Shown here piece after piece: positions 34,156 through 45,378 of a DNA stretch of 64,000 nucleotides. A model generated the notes under the pieces. The model worked only from the letters and a program-made list of their open reading frames with translations. It searched no databases and had not been told where the DNA came from. This DNA comes from Triglochin maritima (taxonomy: Eukaryota; Streptophyta; Magnoliopsida; Alismatales; Juncaginaceae). The DNA lies in contig OY821787.1 of NCBI GenBank assembly GCA_963682175.1, positions 16,160,501 through 16,224,500 of the forward strand, in the 5' to 3' direction. Made by a program: the position numbers and the translations under genes. How positions within the stretch are numbered: the first letter of the stretch is position 1; the number at the start of each line of letters is the position of its first letter.

Positions 34156-35419
34156 GTACATGGTACAACCTCAAGGTTTTGAAGATACAAAGAATAGCAA
34201 GAAAGTATGCAAGCTTCAAATATTCATCTATGGATTGAAGCAAGCATCAAGGAGTTGGAACAAACACTTTGACGAGGAAGTTAAAAAGATTCACTTCGTC
34301 CAATGTAAGGAAGAGCCTTGTATATAAAAGAAGGTTAGTGAGAGCCACATAGTATCTTTGATCTTACATGTCCATGACATACTCCTCATGGATAATCATA
34401 TACCTTTGCTAGAGCAAACGAGAAGTTCATTGAAATCTACATTTTCAATGAAATACATCTTCAGAATCAAGATACATAGAGATAGAACTCGTCGACTTAT
34501 TGGCCTAAATCAACGTACATACATTGACAAGGTTTTAGAAAGGTTCAACATGAACAATTCCAAAAAGGGCAATGTGCCAATGAGTATGGGTGTGCAACTC
34601 AAGAAGTCTCAACATGCTGAAACACGTAAAGACTTGGAGTACATGAAAGATATTCCTTATGCTTCGGCAATAGGATCAATCATGTACGTCATGACTTGCA
34701 CAAAACTTGATGTCTCGTATGCTCTAAGCGTGACAAGTCGTCACCAATCCAACACAGGTTCTGAGCATTGGTGCTGTCATGAATATTCTGAGGTAACCGG
34801 ACCAAAGATAAGTTTCTTGTTTATGACGGACAAAGAGAGTTAATAGCCAAAGGCTATTCGGTTTCTAGTTTCATGAATTATCCCGATGATAGGAGATCAC
34901 AATTAGGATATGTCTTGCTTCTGAATGGTGGAGTCGTGACCTGACGTAGTTGGAAGCAAACCACTACAACCGACTCAACCACCACTTCCGAAGTTGGGGT
35001 TGTCGCTGAAGCGAGCAAGGAAGGAGTGTGTATTAATAAGTTCCTTGAAGAGCTTGGAGTAGTTCCCTCGAGCGAGGGACACATAGAGCTATTTTGCGAC
35101 AATAGTGCATCTATCTCGCAAATCAAGGATCCTAAATCACACCACAAAGTGAAGTACATGGGTCGCAAGTACTTTGTCACACGTGACTTCATAGACGAAG
35201 ACAAAATAGATTTATTATGGGTGGACCCAAACAACAATACAACTGATCCATTCAGCAAACTTTTATCCGAAGCCAAAGGCGAAATGCATTTCGAGTCCAT
35301 GGGTCTGAGGAACCATGTGGAGTGGCTTGATGAATGATTTGAGAAGGTTACCCTAGTTATTATTGTTTTATAAATTGAGAATGTATGTGAAAGAAAAAGT
35401 TGATAATAAGTGGGAAGAT
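34156..35419 (+). pseudogene. Copia element B, end of RT and RNase H (right fragment)
   Basis: The RT of B resumes after the copia D insertion. It encodes YGLKQASRSWN-like sequence, a decayed RT active-site region (HVHDILLMDN instead of YVDDILLMGN, so the catalytic YVDD is lost), ERFNMNNSKKGNVPMSMGVQ and SALSVTSRHQSN-like parts. A long clean segment at 35026-35337 follows (CDNSASISQIKDPKSHHKVK, GRKYFVTRDFIDEDKIDLLW). A stop and frameshifts occur before it. The polypurine tract AATAAGTGGGAAGAT precedes the LTR. Confidence 0.85.
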
Positions 35420-37332
35420 TGAAGGGAATGTGTTCTAAAAGATTTACTTTTATATGTCAATTATTATGAATTGGATGTGCAAATATTTTGTTCCTTGATT
35501 AATGTATTCGTCTTTTAGAAGTTTTGAGGAAGATACTCTTGGTCCTTAACTGTAGAGCTCTAAAAAATAATGGTTTACATAAATCAAAAGTTATTCACAA
35601 TCATAGTAATTGACATGGAATATTAATTACCGAGATAAGATTGTCGTGTTGGTTAAAGAGTATTGTAGCTCTACAAATATTTAACGACACGAGTATATAG
35701 AAGGGGAAAATAGTTACTTTTATATATTGAATAGACCTAGATTTGTGTTATGTGTTATTAATGTTTTCACTGTGTCTTGAATCCTAATATATGAGACTTA
35801 TGTATTGTCACATAGGAAGTGTTTAATTTGATTATTGTCAAAAATTGTCATTGAGTATAGTGATAAAGACAATAGTTGGTTAAGTATGACTTATGCTAGA
35901 AAAGATAGTTCGTCAGAGGATTATCATTGTCCATCTTTACTTGAGTAATGATATTAGTGAGCACATTGATAAAGCAAAATTATAATGTGCACAATATGAC
36001 TTGTGTTAAGTTACATGTCTATAATTAGCTTAAGAGATCAAGAAATGAATATATAATACAAAGGTGACACATTTCTACTTTGTATAATATTCTTAATATC
36101 ATGAGGCAAGGAATAGACACAAGTGATATTTTACATATCACTAAGTGGATCGTGTTTAGTTCGAGTGAGCAAAACAACTTTATTATTTGGATAACTATAA
36201 TGTGTAGCTAGATACAACTTATAGTTTATGATATAATGTGTTTTATATCATTGTCAACATTACTTAGATGTCCTATAGGTCACACCATAAAACTGGGAAA
36301 CAAGAAATATAATTTTATATTTTATATGATGTATTAAGTTTCATGTGTTATGAAATAATATACATACGGTAAAATAATAAATCAATATATCGTGAAAACG
36401 ACATGGTTAGAATAATAAATAAATTCGTATGAGATGTATGTATATTATGGGGTATAATGTTTTGACATTATATATGATAATATATTACATGATGTAATGT
36501 GATCTATAACATTATAACATATGAATTTATTAAAACCCCAAATTCCAAATTTTTATGGATATTAATCCAAAATTTAGTGGACTCAAAAACAATGAAAAAT
36601 GGTCCAACCGTTTGACCACATTTTGCATATATTAATAAGAGAATTTTTACTGATTAATTGCTGGATTTAATCCACCTTGGTCAAAGGTAGTTATGAGATG
36701 ATAATGTCGCAAAATAAACAAGAGAACATGTGCAAAGTGGTTTGCACATGATGTGGTTTAGTGGAGATGTAAACAAGAGATCATGTATAAATGGTTTGCA
36801 CATGATGCAGTTTAGTGGAGAGATTAATAAAGGATCATGTGTAAGTGGTTTGCACATGATATGAGTTAGATGACATCCTATAAATAGGTCCATCATCCCT
36901 TCCTTGTTAATACTAATGCAAAAATTCTCTCTCCCAAACCATCCCATTAATCCATCCAAAAATTATCTTAATTATTCACATTTTTGGAGATTAAATGCTC
37001 AGGAGCTTTAGAGGGGTTATTAGCTAGATTCTAACATTGATTTAGAGATTGATTGACTAACTCTTTTCTCTCTAATCTTGTTTAGAGTTTGGGGAACACT
37101 TGAAGGTGAATCGGCAGACGATTCAAAGGGCAACACAACTCCAGGTCTTCATAAAGGTTGTAGAGAACCTTTAGGTATGATCATCTTCTATTTATTTTAA
37201 TATATGTAGATTACATGATACTAGAATAAATATAAAATAATGTACAAGAAATCGTCGAAAATATGAAAATCATTTTTGTATGAATGTATTTTTTTTAAAA
37301 TATATACATACATAGGGGCACGGAATCCTACA
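35420..37332 (+). mobile_element. 3' LTR of copia B
   Basis: A 1913-bp LTR begins TGAAGGGAATG and ends GGAATCCTACA, related to but clearly diverged from the D LTRs. In place of the CGGTCGACCG array it has three 54-bp tandem repeats (36714-36875) with inverted repeats. TATAAATA lies at 36879-36886. Its TSD cannot be tested because the 5' LTR of B is missing. Confidence 0.88.
36714..36875. repeat. Three 54-bp tandem repeats with a perfect inverted repeat, upstream of a TATA box
   Basis: The first unit has arms CATGTGCAAA and TTTGCACATG separated by GTGG (36727-36750). The right arm recurs exactly at 36795-36804 and 36849-36858, spacing 54 bp; the left arm is decayed in copies two and three. 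The TATA box follows about 20 bp after the third arm. Confidence 0.92.
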
Positions 37333-37434
37333 GAGAGGATTGGAGAGAGAGGAGAGAATATAGGGACTGAACAGAGAACTAGAGAGAGAGAGGAGAGAAG
37401 TGAGGCGAAAAGAGAAAACTTGAGAGAGGAGAGA
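37333..37434 (+). other. GA-rich stretch between copia B and the LINE
   Basis: It consists of nearly pure GAGAGA-type sequence with interruptions. It continues after the LINE (from 40141), so the LINE inserted into it. It could be a CT-rich 5' flank of a minus-strand gene, but no gene was found. Confidence 0.5.
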
Positions 37435-37448
37435 GATTGGAGAGAGAA

Positions 37449-39930
37449 GAGTGGGTGAGGAGAGCCACCAACCAAGTGAGACGAGTGGGTGAGGGTTCCA
37501 CTTTCGTGGAGGAGGAAGGTGAGATCCGGGACGCGTTCCGGCGATTTTATGCTAACTTGTTTGCTAATGAATTGCAGGTGAAACCCCTACCCCCTTCCGT
37601 CATCCTACCACAAATCCTACCGACGGAGGGGACAGAGCTAACACGGCCTCTTGAGATGAAGGAGCTCGAAATGGTAGTGCTCAACGCAAATGTAGATAAA
37701 GCACCGGGACCGGATGGTTTTAATGCAAAGTTCTTCAAAGCCACTTGGGAAATAATCAAACGGGACATGTTTATGGCCATGAGTTCCTGCCTAGAAAATG
37801 GGAAGGTGCTAGCTAAATGGAATGCCACATCAATTAGGATTATCCCTAAGAAGAAAGCACCGCTTTTGGTGGAGGATTACCGACCCATTGCTTTGTGCAA
37901 CATGACATATAGGTTCACATCAAAAGTGCTTGTGAATCGCTTGAAGGGGCTGCTGCCACGCCTCATTGGGGAGAGTCAAAGTGCCTTCGTTAAAGGCAGG
38001 AGAATTGGGTACAACATCCTCCTTGCCCATGAATTATGCCATAACCTCATCTAGACAAAGGGATGGGCCGAATGTGCATTAAACTAGATATCCGGAAAGC
38101 CTATGATTCTGTCTCTTGGGTCTTCCTACATGAAGTGCTGACCAGATTTGGATTCCTAATAAGTGGAGGAGGCTTATTATGAGTTGTGTAAAAGCCTCGT
38201 TCGTGGTGACGGTTAATGGTGCAAATTCAGCACCCTTTGTGGCCAGCAACGGCTTGAGACAAGGTGACCCTTTGGCCCCCTTCTTGTTTGTACTTTGCAT
38301 GGAGGTTTTGAACGAAATGGTGAAGAAGAAGGTCATGGCTGGACGTATCCAGCCACTATTGTGTGGAGAGGTTCCTGTTTCGCACCTTCTCTTTGCTGAT
38401 GACGTTCTTCTATTTGCTAAGGCAACAAAGGATAATGCAAGAGCTATCCGAGGTGTACTTGAGGAGTTTACAACTTGCTCGGGGCTGAGCTTTAGTGCAT
38501 CAAAGAGCCAAATCATCATGGGAAACGGAGTGCCACATGGGTCCTGGATTGCGGCCCATCTTGGCATGGAGAGAAAGGAGTTTCCGGTGACTTACCTTGG
38601 GTTACCGTTGTTCTCCGGGAGGATGAAGAGGACCCACTGTGTGCCGTTGATCAATAGGGTGAAAGCAAGACTTAGTACTTGGCAGCAGAACTTCTTGACA
38701 ATGGATGGACGAGTGGAGCTCGTGAGAAGTGTACTCGTCTCCCTTAGCATATATTGGACGTCCGCGTTCCTACTTCCTCGAAAAGTGTTAAAGGAGATCG
38801 AGAGCCTAATGTGTCACTTCATCTGGGGAGGCCAAAGAAGTGGGTAGCAGTAGCCTGGAAAGACGTGTGTCTACCAAAGGAGGAAGGAGGCCTTGGCTTG
38901 AAGCGCTTGTCGGAATGGAATGATGTAGGCCTCCTCCGTTTATTTTGGCTTGTGGTGGCAGAAGGCAATGCACTTTGGGTGAAGTGTATACGCCAAAAGT
39001 ACTTGAAGACTCTATCCATTTGGCTTGCACGGTCCCCATCTACCTCATCATGGGCATGGAAAGAGATACTCCGAGTCCGAGACATTGCTAGAAGGCACAT
39101 CCAATATGAGGTGGGAAATGGAGAAGACATCCGGTTTTTCCAATACCCTTGGTGTGGTGAACCGTTTCAAAACGAAAGTTGGGGGGAGCGGCTACACTAT
39201 GAATTAGGAGTACCGTGGGACACGAAAGCGTCGTACTTCATTAGAGATGGAATGTGGAACCTTCCCCCACCACGCTGCACTTTTATGGAGGAAGTCGACA
39301 AACGAATATTAAATACGAGAATCCATGGAGGCATGGACCAGCCTAAGCGAGTGGACGGAGTGGGAGAGGCACTTGGCATCAAAGAAGTATGGAGATGGGT
39401 AAAGATGTCGGGGAGAAAGGTAGCTTGCGCTGGAATGGTTTGGCACAAGTATGCCATCCCAAAGCATGCCATCACGACTTGGAGAGCACTACGAGGACGT
39501 CTATTTACAAAGAGCTTGATGAACAAACAGGGAGCAACGCTACAATCGGGGTGCAGCCTATGCGAGGGAGGAGAGGAAGATATTGAGCATTTGTTTTGGG
39601 GATGTGAATACATTAAGAAGGTGTGGGCAGAAATCTTGCATCTTTTAAAGCTCAACCATAGGGTGGCATACTCTTTAGAGGCTGAAGCTATACGTATATC
39701 ACACATAGGAGGAAGCCGGCTTGATATTGTGGTAAAGTGATGGGTCTTCCAAGCCATGATACACGAGTGTTGGCTCGAACGAAACAGAAGGATTTTCGAC
39801 GGAGAAAAGCAACAACCATCGCATATTGTGGTTGTCATCAAGGATATGGTTCGATGCCGTTGGCACAAAGTTAAAAAGCTTGCAAAGAGTGACGAGGAAG
39901 AACAACGATCCCAGCTCACGTGGACATAGT
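37449..39930 (+). pseudogene. LINE ORF2 remnant: reverse transcriptase and zf-RVT region
   Basis: RT motifs in order are KAPGPDGFNAKFFK, VEDYRPIALCNMTYR, SQSAFVKGRRI, then after a frameshift near 38055 RQGDPLAPFLFVL and the active site FADDVLLFAKA (about 38390). Then come GLPLFSGRMKR and, after a further frameshift near 38840, EGGLGLKRLSEWND. The zf-RVT domain has WHKYAIPKHAITTWRALRGR and CSLCEGGEEDIEHLFWGC. TGA at 39738 interrupts the last part, which continues to about 39930 as ECWLERNRRIFDGEK. The frame has at least two shifts and one stop, so it is inactive. Confidence 0.9.
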
Positions 39931-40140
39931 TGCTGTTGAGCCTCGTGTTTTGTATAGTCACGAAAACCTACCATGCCGAAATGATATATAGTGTAATGTA
40001 GGGTAGAGGCCGGGTATGCATATGGCATACACCCGTGTTCATTATGGTTTCAGTTTTGTACCAAATTTTGTAGGTTGTAAACTTTACTTAGTTTATACAA
40101 TTCAAGGCTAAGCCTCCCTTTTGCTTTGCAAAAAAAAAAA
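37449..40140 (+). mobile_element. 5'-truncated L1-type LINE with poly(A) and 14-bp TSD
   Basis: The non-LTR retrotransposon ends in a poly(A) run (40130-40140). The target-site duplication GATTGGAGAGAGAA flanks it at 37435-37448 and 40141-40154. It lacks the endonuclease half, as expected of 5' truncation during target-primed reverse transcription. Confidence 0.95.
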
Positions 40141-40154
40141 GATTGGAGAGAGAA

Positions 40155-41380
40155 AGGAAGAGATGAGAAGTGAAGGTTTGGGTTTTTCAGTTATTATTAT
40201 TTTTTTGTTTTTTATTTAACTTTAATGATGTTTTTAAATTTAGAAGGTGTAAATTGCAAAATTCTTGATAGAATTAGACGAAATTTGTGACATATTAGAC
40301 CCAACAACGATGCAGATGCATACAAACAAATAAATGGAAATATATGTGCACAAAAAGTACTAAAATGGAAATGTAGGTGCACGGAAGGAAATAATAAAAA
40401 ATCAGATACAATATCTAGTTACACAACAACATCCAAAATAAACCATTGTGCAATCCTAATCTTAACCAATTTTTTGACTCTCCAAAATAAAATTAATTTC
40501 CGAACTCCCCAAATAAGAAAACACGTCGGCCATTGGTTCCCCTCCAACACCAATAATGGTACTGGTTACGAGTGTATGGCGACCAAGCCTTCTATCCACG
40601 AGAGCCTCATCCCAACTTCCCCACATCAGACCCAAAGTGATGGCAGCAAAGAAGCAAGATTTCACCACCAAGTCGAAGCAGCAGCAACCCACAGGCTTCC
40701 CTCCAAAGCTCACCAACTAACTCCCTTCTTGCCAGATCAGCTGTTGTCATCTTTGCTCTGGGATTCATTGATGCCGGGTCGGTCAGCACCTCTTGTTTTG
40801 TTTTTTCCGCAAATTTAAGTTGATTAAAGTCATTGTTTATTGTTTGGAATTGCATAAAGTCCAACAACTTCCTCTTACTAGCACATTCGGTTTACCGAAA
40901 TTTTGATGTTTTTTCTTTATCGGTTTGCAGACCAACAATAACTTTCGTAGCATTTTTATCTCGCCTTGTCAATTAGAAAATGGACACAAATCAAAATGCG
41001 ATTGGATTCCCGAAAATAAGCGATTTTGAGAATAAAAAGGTAAGATACAATTACCAGGTTGATATTGTAACAATCTTTTTACGTGACCCACGTTTGGTCC
41101 TACTTGTCAGAAAAAAACGTTGTCGTAATGTTATGGCACAACAGCTACAAGCTCAAGTAAACCCTTTGTTGTAATTGTCCTATAAACAAGTCACGCTACC
41201 TCATGTTGCAACTCTTCGAAAACCAAGTAATAGCTGGGTATGGTACTAGATGTACTCCAGAACCCGACTAATGGTTTCTTTGGATTGTTCACATCATTAA
41301 GATCATATCAATCAATTCTATCTTGTATGAAATCAAGAGATGCCACCTTATGATTTCCACTCGTGAACAATAATACATAG
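40155..41380. other. Low-copy-looking flank without a clear gene
   Basis: No transposon termini were recognised. The only coding-like part is the candidate exon at 40640-40818. The rest is AT-rich and non-repetitive as far as can be seen. Confidence 0.4.
40640..40818 (+). pseudogene. Possible exon of a small host gene with a 4-bp duplication
   Basis: ATG at 40640 opens a frame beginning MAAKKQDFTTKSKQQQPTGF and meets TAA at 40718 after 26 codons. Across an AACT duplication (CACCAACTAACTCCC) the neighbouring frame continues NSLLARSAVVIFALGFIDAG, which looks like a hydrophobic membrane segment of a small plant protein. I recall similar conserved plant proteins of unknown function but cannot name the family. 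It may be a pseudogene exon; a splice donor within ATGCCGGGTCGG is possible. Confidence 0.3.
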
Positions 41381-43147
41381 TGTCTAACATCCTCGAAACA
41401 ACGAAAATTTAAAACTTTTAAACATACAATCAACACGAGAATATTACGGGAAAATACACAATACCAAGTGTACCAATATATATATATCTGAATATTTTAA
41501 AAATGTGATTACATCAAAATACTATAAGATAAATGTACATGTAATCACTACAACCTTCAAAATGGGGAAAAACAGGATTTGGCTCTAGACGTGCTCCTCC
41601 GAAGTCACCACCACCTAGCGTCGCTCACAACCTGAAATAGAACATGGAATTATGCCTGAGTTTCCCATAAGGAAACCCGTATGTCAAACTCCTATCACAT
41701 AAATGAACTAGACAACTACTAGCATGATATGATACAAAATGCAACAATACAAAATCATCATCAATACCGGACACAAAATCACAACGGGTCTCGAGGGTCC
41801 TCTCACCCAACACCCATACGTGCACGCAGGCACCACAGCCAGAATAATTGTCGGCCATCAGATCACGTGCACCCTAGCACCACAATCGAAAACATCCTCA
41901 GCAAACAACACGTGCACACAGGCACCACTGCAGGAAACATCCTCGGCCCACAACACGAGCACACTACGGACCGCTATCAAGCCAGAAATGTCCGTACCGT
42001 CGCCCCAAAAAGGCCGAGGACTCGTTGCCCTCAAAGCAGATCCCTCAATACATTAAAAAGCCAGACTGAGCAGAAACGGTCGACCGAACATACCCGTTGG
42101 TCAATCGGTTTCCTCCAACAGAGCACAAAAGGCTCGACCGTCTCCACGATCGGTTGACTCACAACTAACGAACAAAACGACCAATCGGTTGAACCAAGGT
42201 CACAGACGGTCAACCGTTTGGATGGTCTACGCCACAACATAAAATAATAATAAATGTCTCAACGGTCAAATGGCAAAGGAACCCGGTCGAACAAAATTAA
42301 CAGGGACTTCACGTTTCTCAAGTCCAAGACTGGTCGAACAAGACAAGCACCGGTCGAACGGACTTTAAGTTAACTTAAGTTTTCGCTCGAATAAATGTCA
42401 CAGGCGGTCGACCGTTTGGATGGTCTATGCCCCAACCGACTTAGCTACTGGTAGAATCGGTCGAATAGATCAAAGAGCAGTCGACCGTTTAGATGGTCTA
42501 CACCCCCAACCGACTTACCACAGTGCATTCGGTCGAACGGAAAATGGGCCCAGTCGACTGAAATACACCAGAGCTTGCCTCAAACACACAACCGGTCGAC
42601 CGCCCAAAGGCATCGTTCGATCGGTGTAAGGTAGAAACCCACATTACACTAACAACGGTCTACCATATCACCAGTCGGTCGACCAAAAGCAGCAGAACTC
42701 TGCTGAAACAAACGTCTGACGAGCCTTTCGGCCTACCGTCGACTACTCAAACACTCACACAATCTTAGGTGAGCATAAAAGCAAATCTTGACATACCTAA
42801 AGGCTTGAAGAAACCTTTGAAGATCCCGGTGAACGCCTCCGCACGAAAAGCCTTATCTCCGACGAACGATCGCAACAACCTCAGTTATGCCCCCGCGATT
42901 CTCCTGCTCTTCGATCCAATCCTCTCGTCGATGATCACTGAGGAAGACAAGCTGAGTAGAGAGAGAGAGAGAGACGAGTGAGTGAGAGAGATGTGAGAGA
43001 GAGATGAGAGTGAAGAAGAGAAGAGGATGCTTATAAACCCCTCACCTAAACCTCCTCCAATCACAAGCCTCCACCACATCAACCCTCTAAAACACATAAG
43101 CCTCCCCTAATCTTGATTAAGCATTAACCAAGAATTAGGTTCTAACA
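41381..43147 (+). mobile_element. F1: solo LTR-like element of family F
   Basis: It starts TGTCTAACATCCTCGAAACAACG and ends GGTTCTAACA, homologous to F2 (TGTAACGTCCCCGAAACAAC to GGATCTAACA) and F3. CATAG occurs at both borders (41376-41380, and 43146-43150 overlapping the terminal CA). It has TG...CA ends, a GGTCGACCG-rich region (42075-42700) and a TATA-like CTTATAAACCCC near 43030. It has no coding domains. TGTAAC starts are common in gypsy LTRs, so F is probably a gypsy-type solo LTR. Confidence 0.75.
42075..42700. repeat. GGTCGACCG-like motif cluster in F1
   Basis: Numerous exact and one- or two-base variants occur (CGGTCGACCG, GGTCAACCG, GGTTGACTC, GGTCGAACG, AGTCGACCG). The phrase GACCGTTTGGATGGTCTA recurs three times. 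Many variants fit CG-to-TG or CG-to-CA decay. Confidence 0.85.
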
Positions 43148-43454
43148 TAGTGAATGCAAGACTAACTGAATAGATTTTGAAACTGTAATTCAACTATTGT
43201 CTCGATTGATTTCTCCAGTTCTGCCAACAGTAGGGCTTTCTTTCGTACATCCTTTTGGGTGTGATTTACAGGTAAAAAATTGGTTGATTCAATAGACATG
43301 CATCTTTAGAACCTCCACCATCATGGTTTGATTATTTTAGAGATTAAAAGAGTCAGTGTTGAAGTGGGTTTACAGAATCATATTTAACTTTTAGTTTTTT
43401 TTCATTTTCTTTACGAAAATGTAATGTTCTAACATCAATTTGAAGTTCGTAATC
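43148..43454. other. Unassigned sequence between F1 and the CACTA element
   Basis: About 300 bp of AT-rich, apparently single-copy DNA. No gene or repeat was recognised. Confidence 0.4.
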
Positions 43455-43489
43455 CACTAGTGCAGAAAAGTCCATATACGTCGGATATA

Positions 43490-43635
43490 TAGTGGTATAG
43501 ACGTCGGATTTCGATGGTCCAAGTACCCGACGTCTATTTCCCCGTCGTCTATTCCTTGTTGTATAGACGTCGGCTATATACAACCGACGTCTATACAGTG
43601 TATACACGTCGGCTATATACGACCGACGTCTATTA
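43490..43635. repeat. Left subterminal TATAGACGTCGG repeats
   Basis: TATAGACGTCGG and its reverse complement CCGACGTCTATA alternate at short spacing. Further pairs lie at about 43866-44025 and 44519-44650. These are likely transposase-binding repeats of the CACTA element. Confidence 0.88.
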
Positions 43636-44299
43636 TATGTTAATTAACAAAAAATACATTGGAACGTATATTGGGCATTCTGGACTCACATTAATCAAGC
43701 CCAAGTTGCCCAAGTGCCAAACTTTTGACAAATAACCACGAATATCAAGCCCAACATGCGCAGGTGCCCCAAGTCGTTCGCGTTCAGCAGTAAAGGAGTG
43801 GTGGAGTACATCAACCACACCAACAAAAATAAATTCTCCGATGTGGGACTAAACTATTACACCAAATAGACGTCGGATATATACATTGACCGACGTCTAT
43901 TCATACTGCATGACCTATAGACGTCGGTCATGTTATAGATCCGACGTCTATACTTTGAAATAACAATAATTAATAAAAAGATACGTCTGATAGACGTCGG
44001 CTACCATATACAACAGACGTCTATACATGGGTAAATAGTAAAAAAAACGTTGCAACCATTTTAAGCCCAAGTTTCCCAAGTGCCCCAAGTGCCAATCTTT
44101 TGACCATTAAATATATATATGTATCTCACTTGCATTTTGTAGTGTGGTACCAAACTACCATTTAGAAGTAAAGGAGTGGTGGAGTACTTCAACTCCACCA
44201 ATAAAAAACTTTCTCCAATGTGGGATTAAACATGTCACCATACACATACATGTGTATAACACAACACACATGTGATTGTAATTATTTTTAAATCCACAT

Positions 44300-44490
44300 T
44301 ATTCTTATACAAAATAATCCACATAAATTCTTACACGAAATAAATCCTAAAAATTGCGTTATTTCTTATACAAAATAAATTCTAAAAAAATGTGTTAATT
44401 TTTACACGAAATAAATCCCAAAAAATTGCGTTATTTCTGATACGAAAGAAATCAACATAAATTCTTATACGAAATAAATCCAAAAAAATA
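44300..44490. repeat. AT-rich tandem repeat inside the CACTA element
   Basis: About five diverged units of roughly 36 bp follow the pattern CTTATACGAAATAAATCC-AAAAAATTGCG. It contributes no coding capacity. Confidence 0.75.
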
Positions 44491-44670
44491 AACAAAATAT
44501 ATTTTCTTCTTTCAGGAGGTATAGACGTCGGTTATACTAAACAACCGACGTTTCTACAAACCTATAGACGTCGGATGTCCAAATATCCGACGTCTATACC
44601 TATAGACGTCGGTTGTTGGATATCCGACGTCTATTTGGTGACGTCTATCGAGCATTCTGCACTAGTGATC

Positions 44671-45152
44671 GTTGAGTTTTGAAAGGAGAGTTGTGTTCGG
44701 ACTATGGAAGTATAACTTTTCAGAATCAATTATTGAAAGAGTTTTTTTGCTTTCGTACAGATCAAAATATTGTTAATTGGTGACGTACCCATGGTTTGGC
44801 GAAAATTGGTCGTATACCTATTCAAAACAATGTAATTGGCCTCATACCTATATGTTACGGTAGGACCCACAACCCTCTCGCACCGTTTATGTTTTCCATG
44901 ACGTGTCATGATTATCACCGTTTGACTGCTAACAACACCTTAAAACTCAAATTAGTATCTCCACCCGACCCCATTTTCAATCCAATGTTACTTGTGTAAT
45001 CAATGAAGTTGAGATGCCTTGGATAGTTTGCAAGCGTGTAGAGAAAATCTAGGAGCAAAGAAAGAAAGAAAGAAAGGAAAAATCTTTATTGATTGTATAA
45101 ATCAGAAAATCGGAAAAGAAAAGCTAAAAAGCAAGCAAGCAAGTATGCATAC
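44671..45152. other. Flank between the CACTA element and the GT14 exon
   Basis: No gene was recognised. On the minus strand the part next to 45152 begins GTATGC after the exon and may be an intron of the GT14 pseudogene; an AAAG-rich run lies at 45056-45080. Confidence 0.4.
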
Positions 45153-45378
45153 CATCTTGGGTGACGAGAGGGCATCAGAGGCGCTGAGGTTAATAAACCA
45201 ATTCCAATCCGCAATGACATGTTTTAATAATATAGCAACGACATGGAGGGTGTTGGAGACCGTGGTAGGGCCCCCGTGGGTGATGATATGGCCCGAACGA
45301 CGACCTTGACGTTGTTGAAGACTTTAAAGACGAGATGTTGATTGACAAAGAGGGAAATGTCAAGTCTTTGGGATGGGG

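Larger units (their letters stand above)
43455..44667. mobile_element. Non-autonomous CACTA (En/Spm-type) element, TSD ATC
   Basis: A 1213-bp element has terminal inverted repeats CACTAGTGCAGAA at 43455-43467 and 44655-44667 (as TTCTGCACTAGTG). The 3-bp target-site duplication ATC is at 43452-43454 and 44668-44670. No transposase is encoded. The subterminal regions consist of TATAGACGTCGG units in inverted pairs. It would depend on an autonomous CACTA transposase. Confidence 0.95.

Noticed and set aside
37221..37475. Minus-strand frame over the GA-rich region considered as a host gene start
   Set aside because: It is a low-complexity Ser/Leu frame crossing the LINE target-site duplication and the copia LTR boundary.
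41381..43147. F1 as a MITE or Mutator-like DNA transposon
   Set aside because: There are no terminal inverted repeats; ends are TG...CA and flanks about 5 bp, as expected of an LTR.
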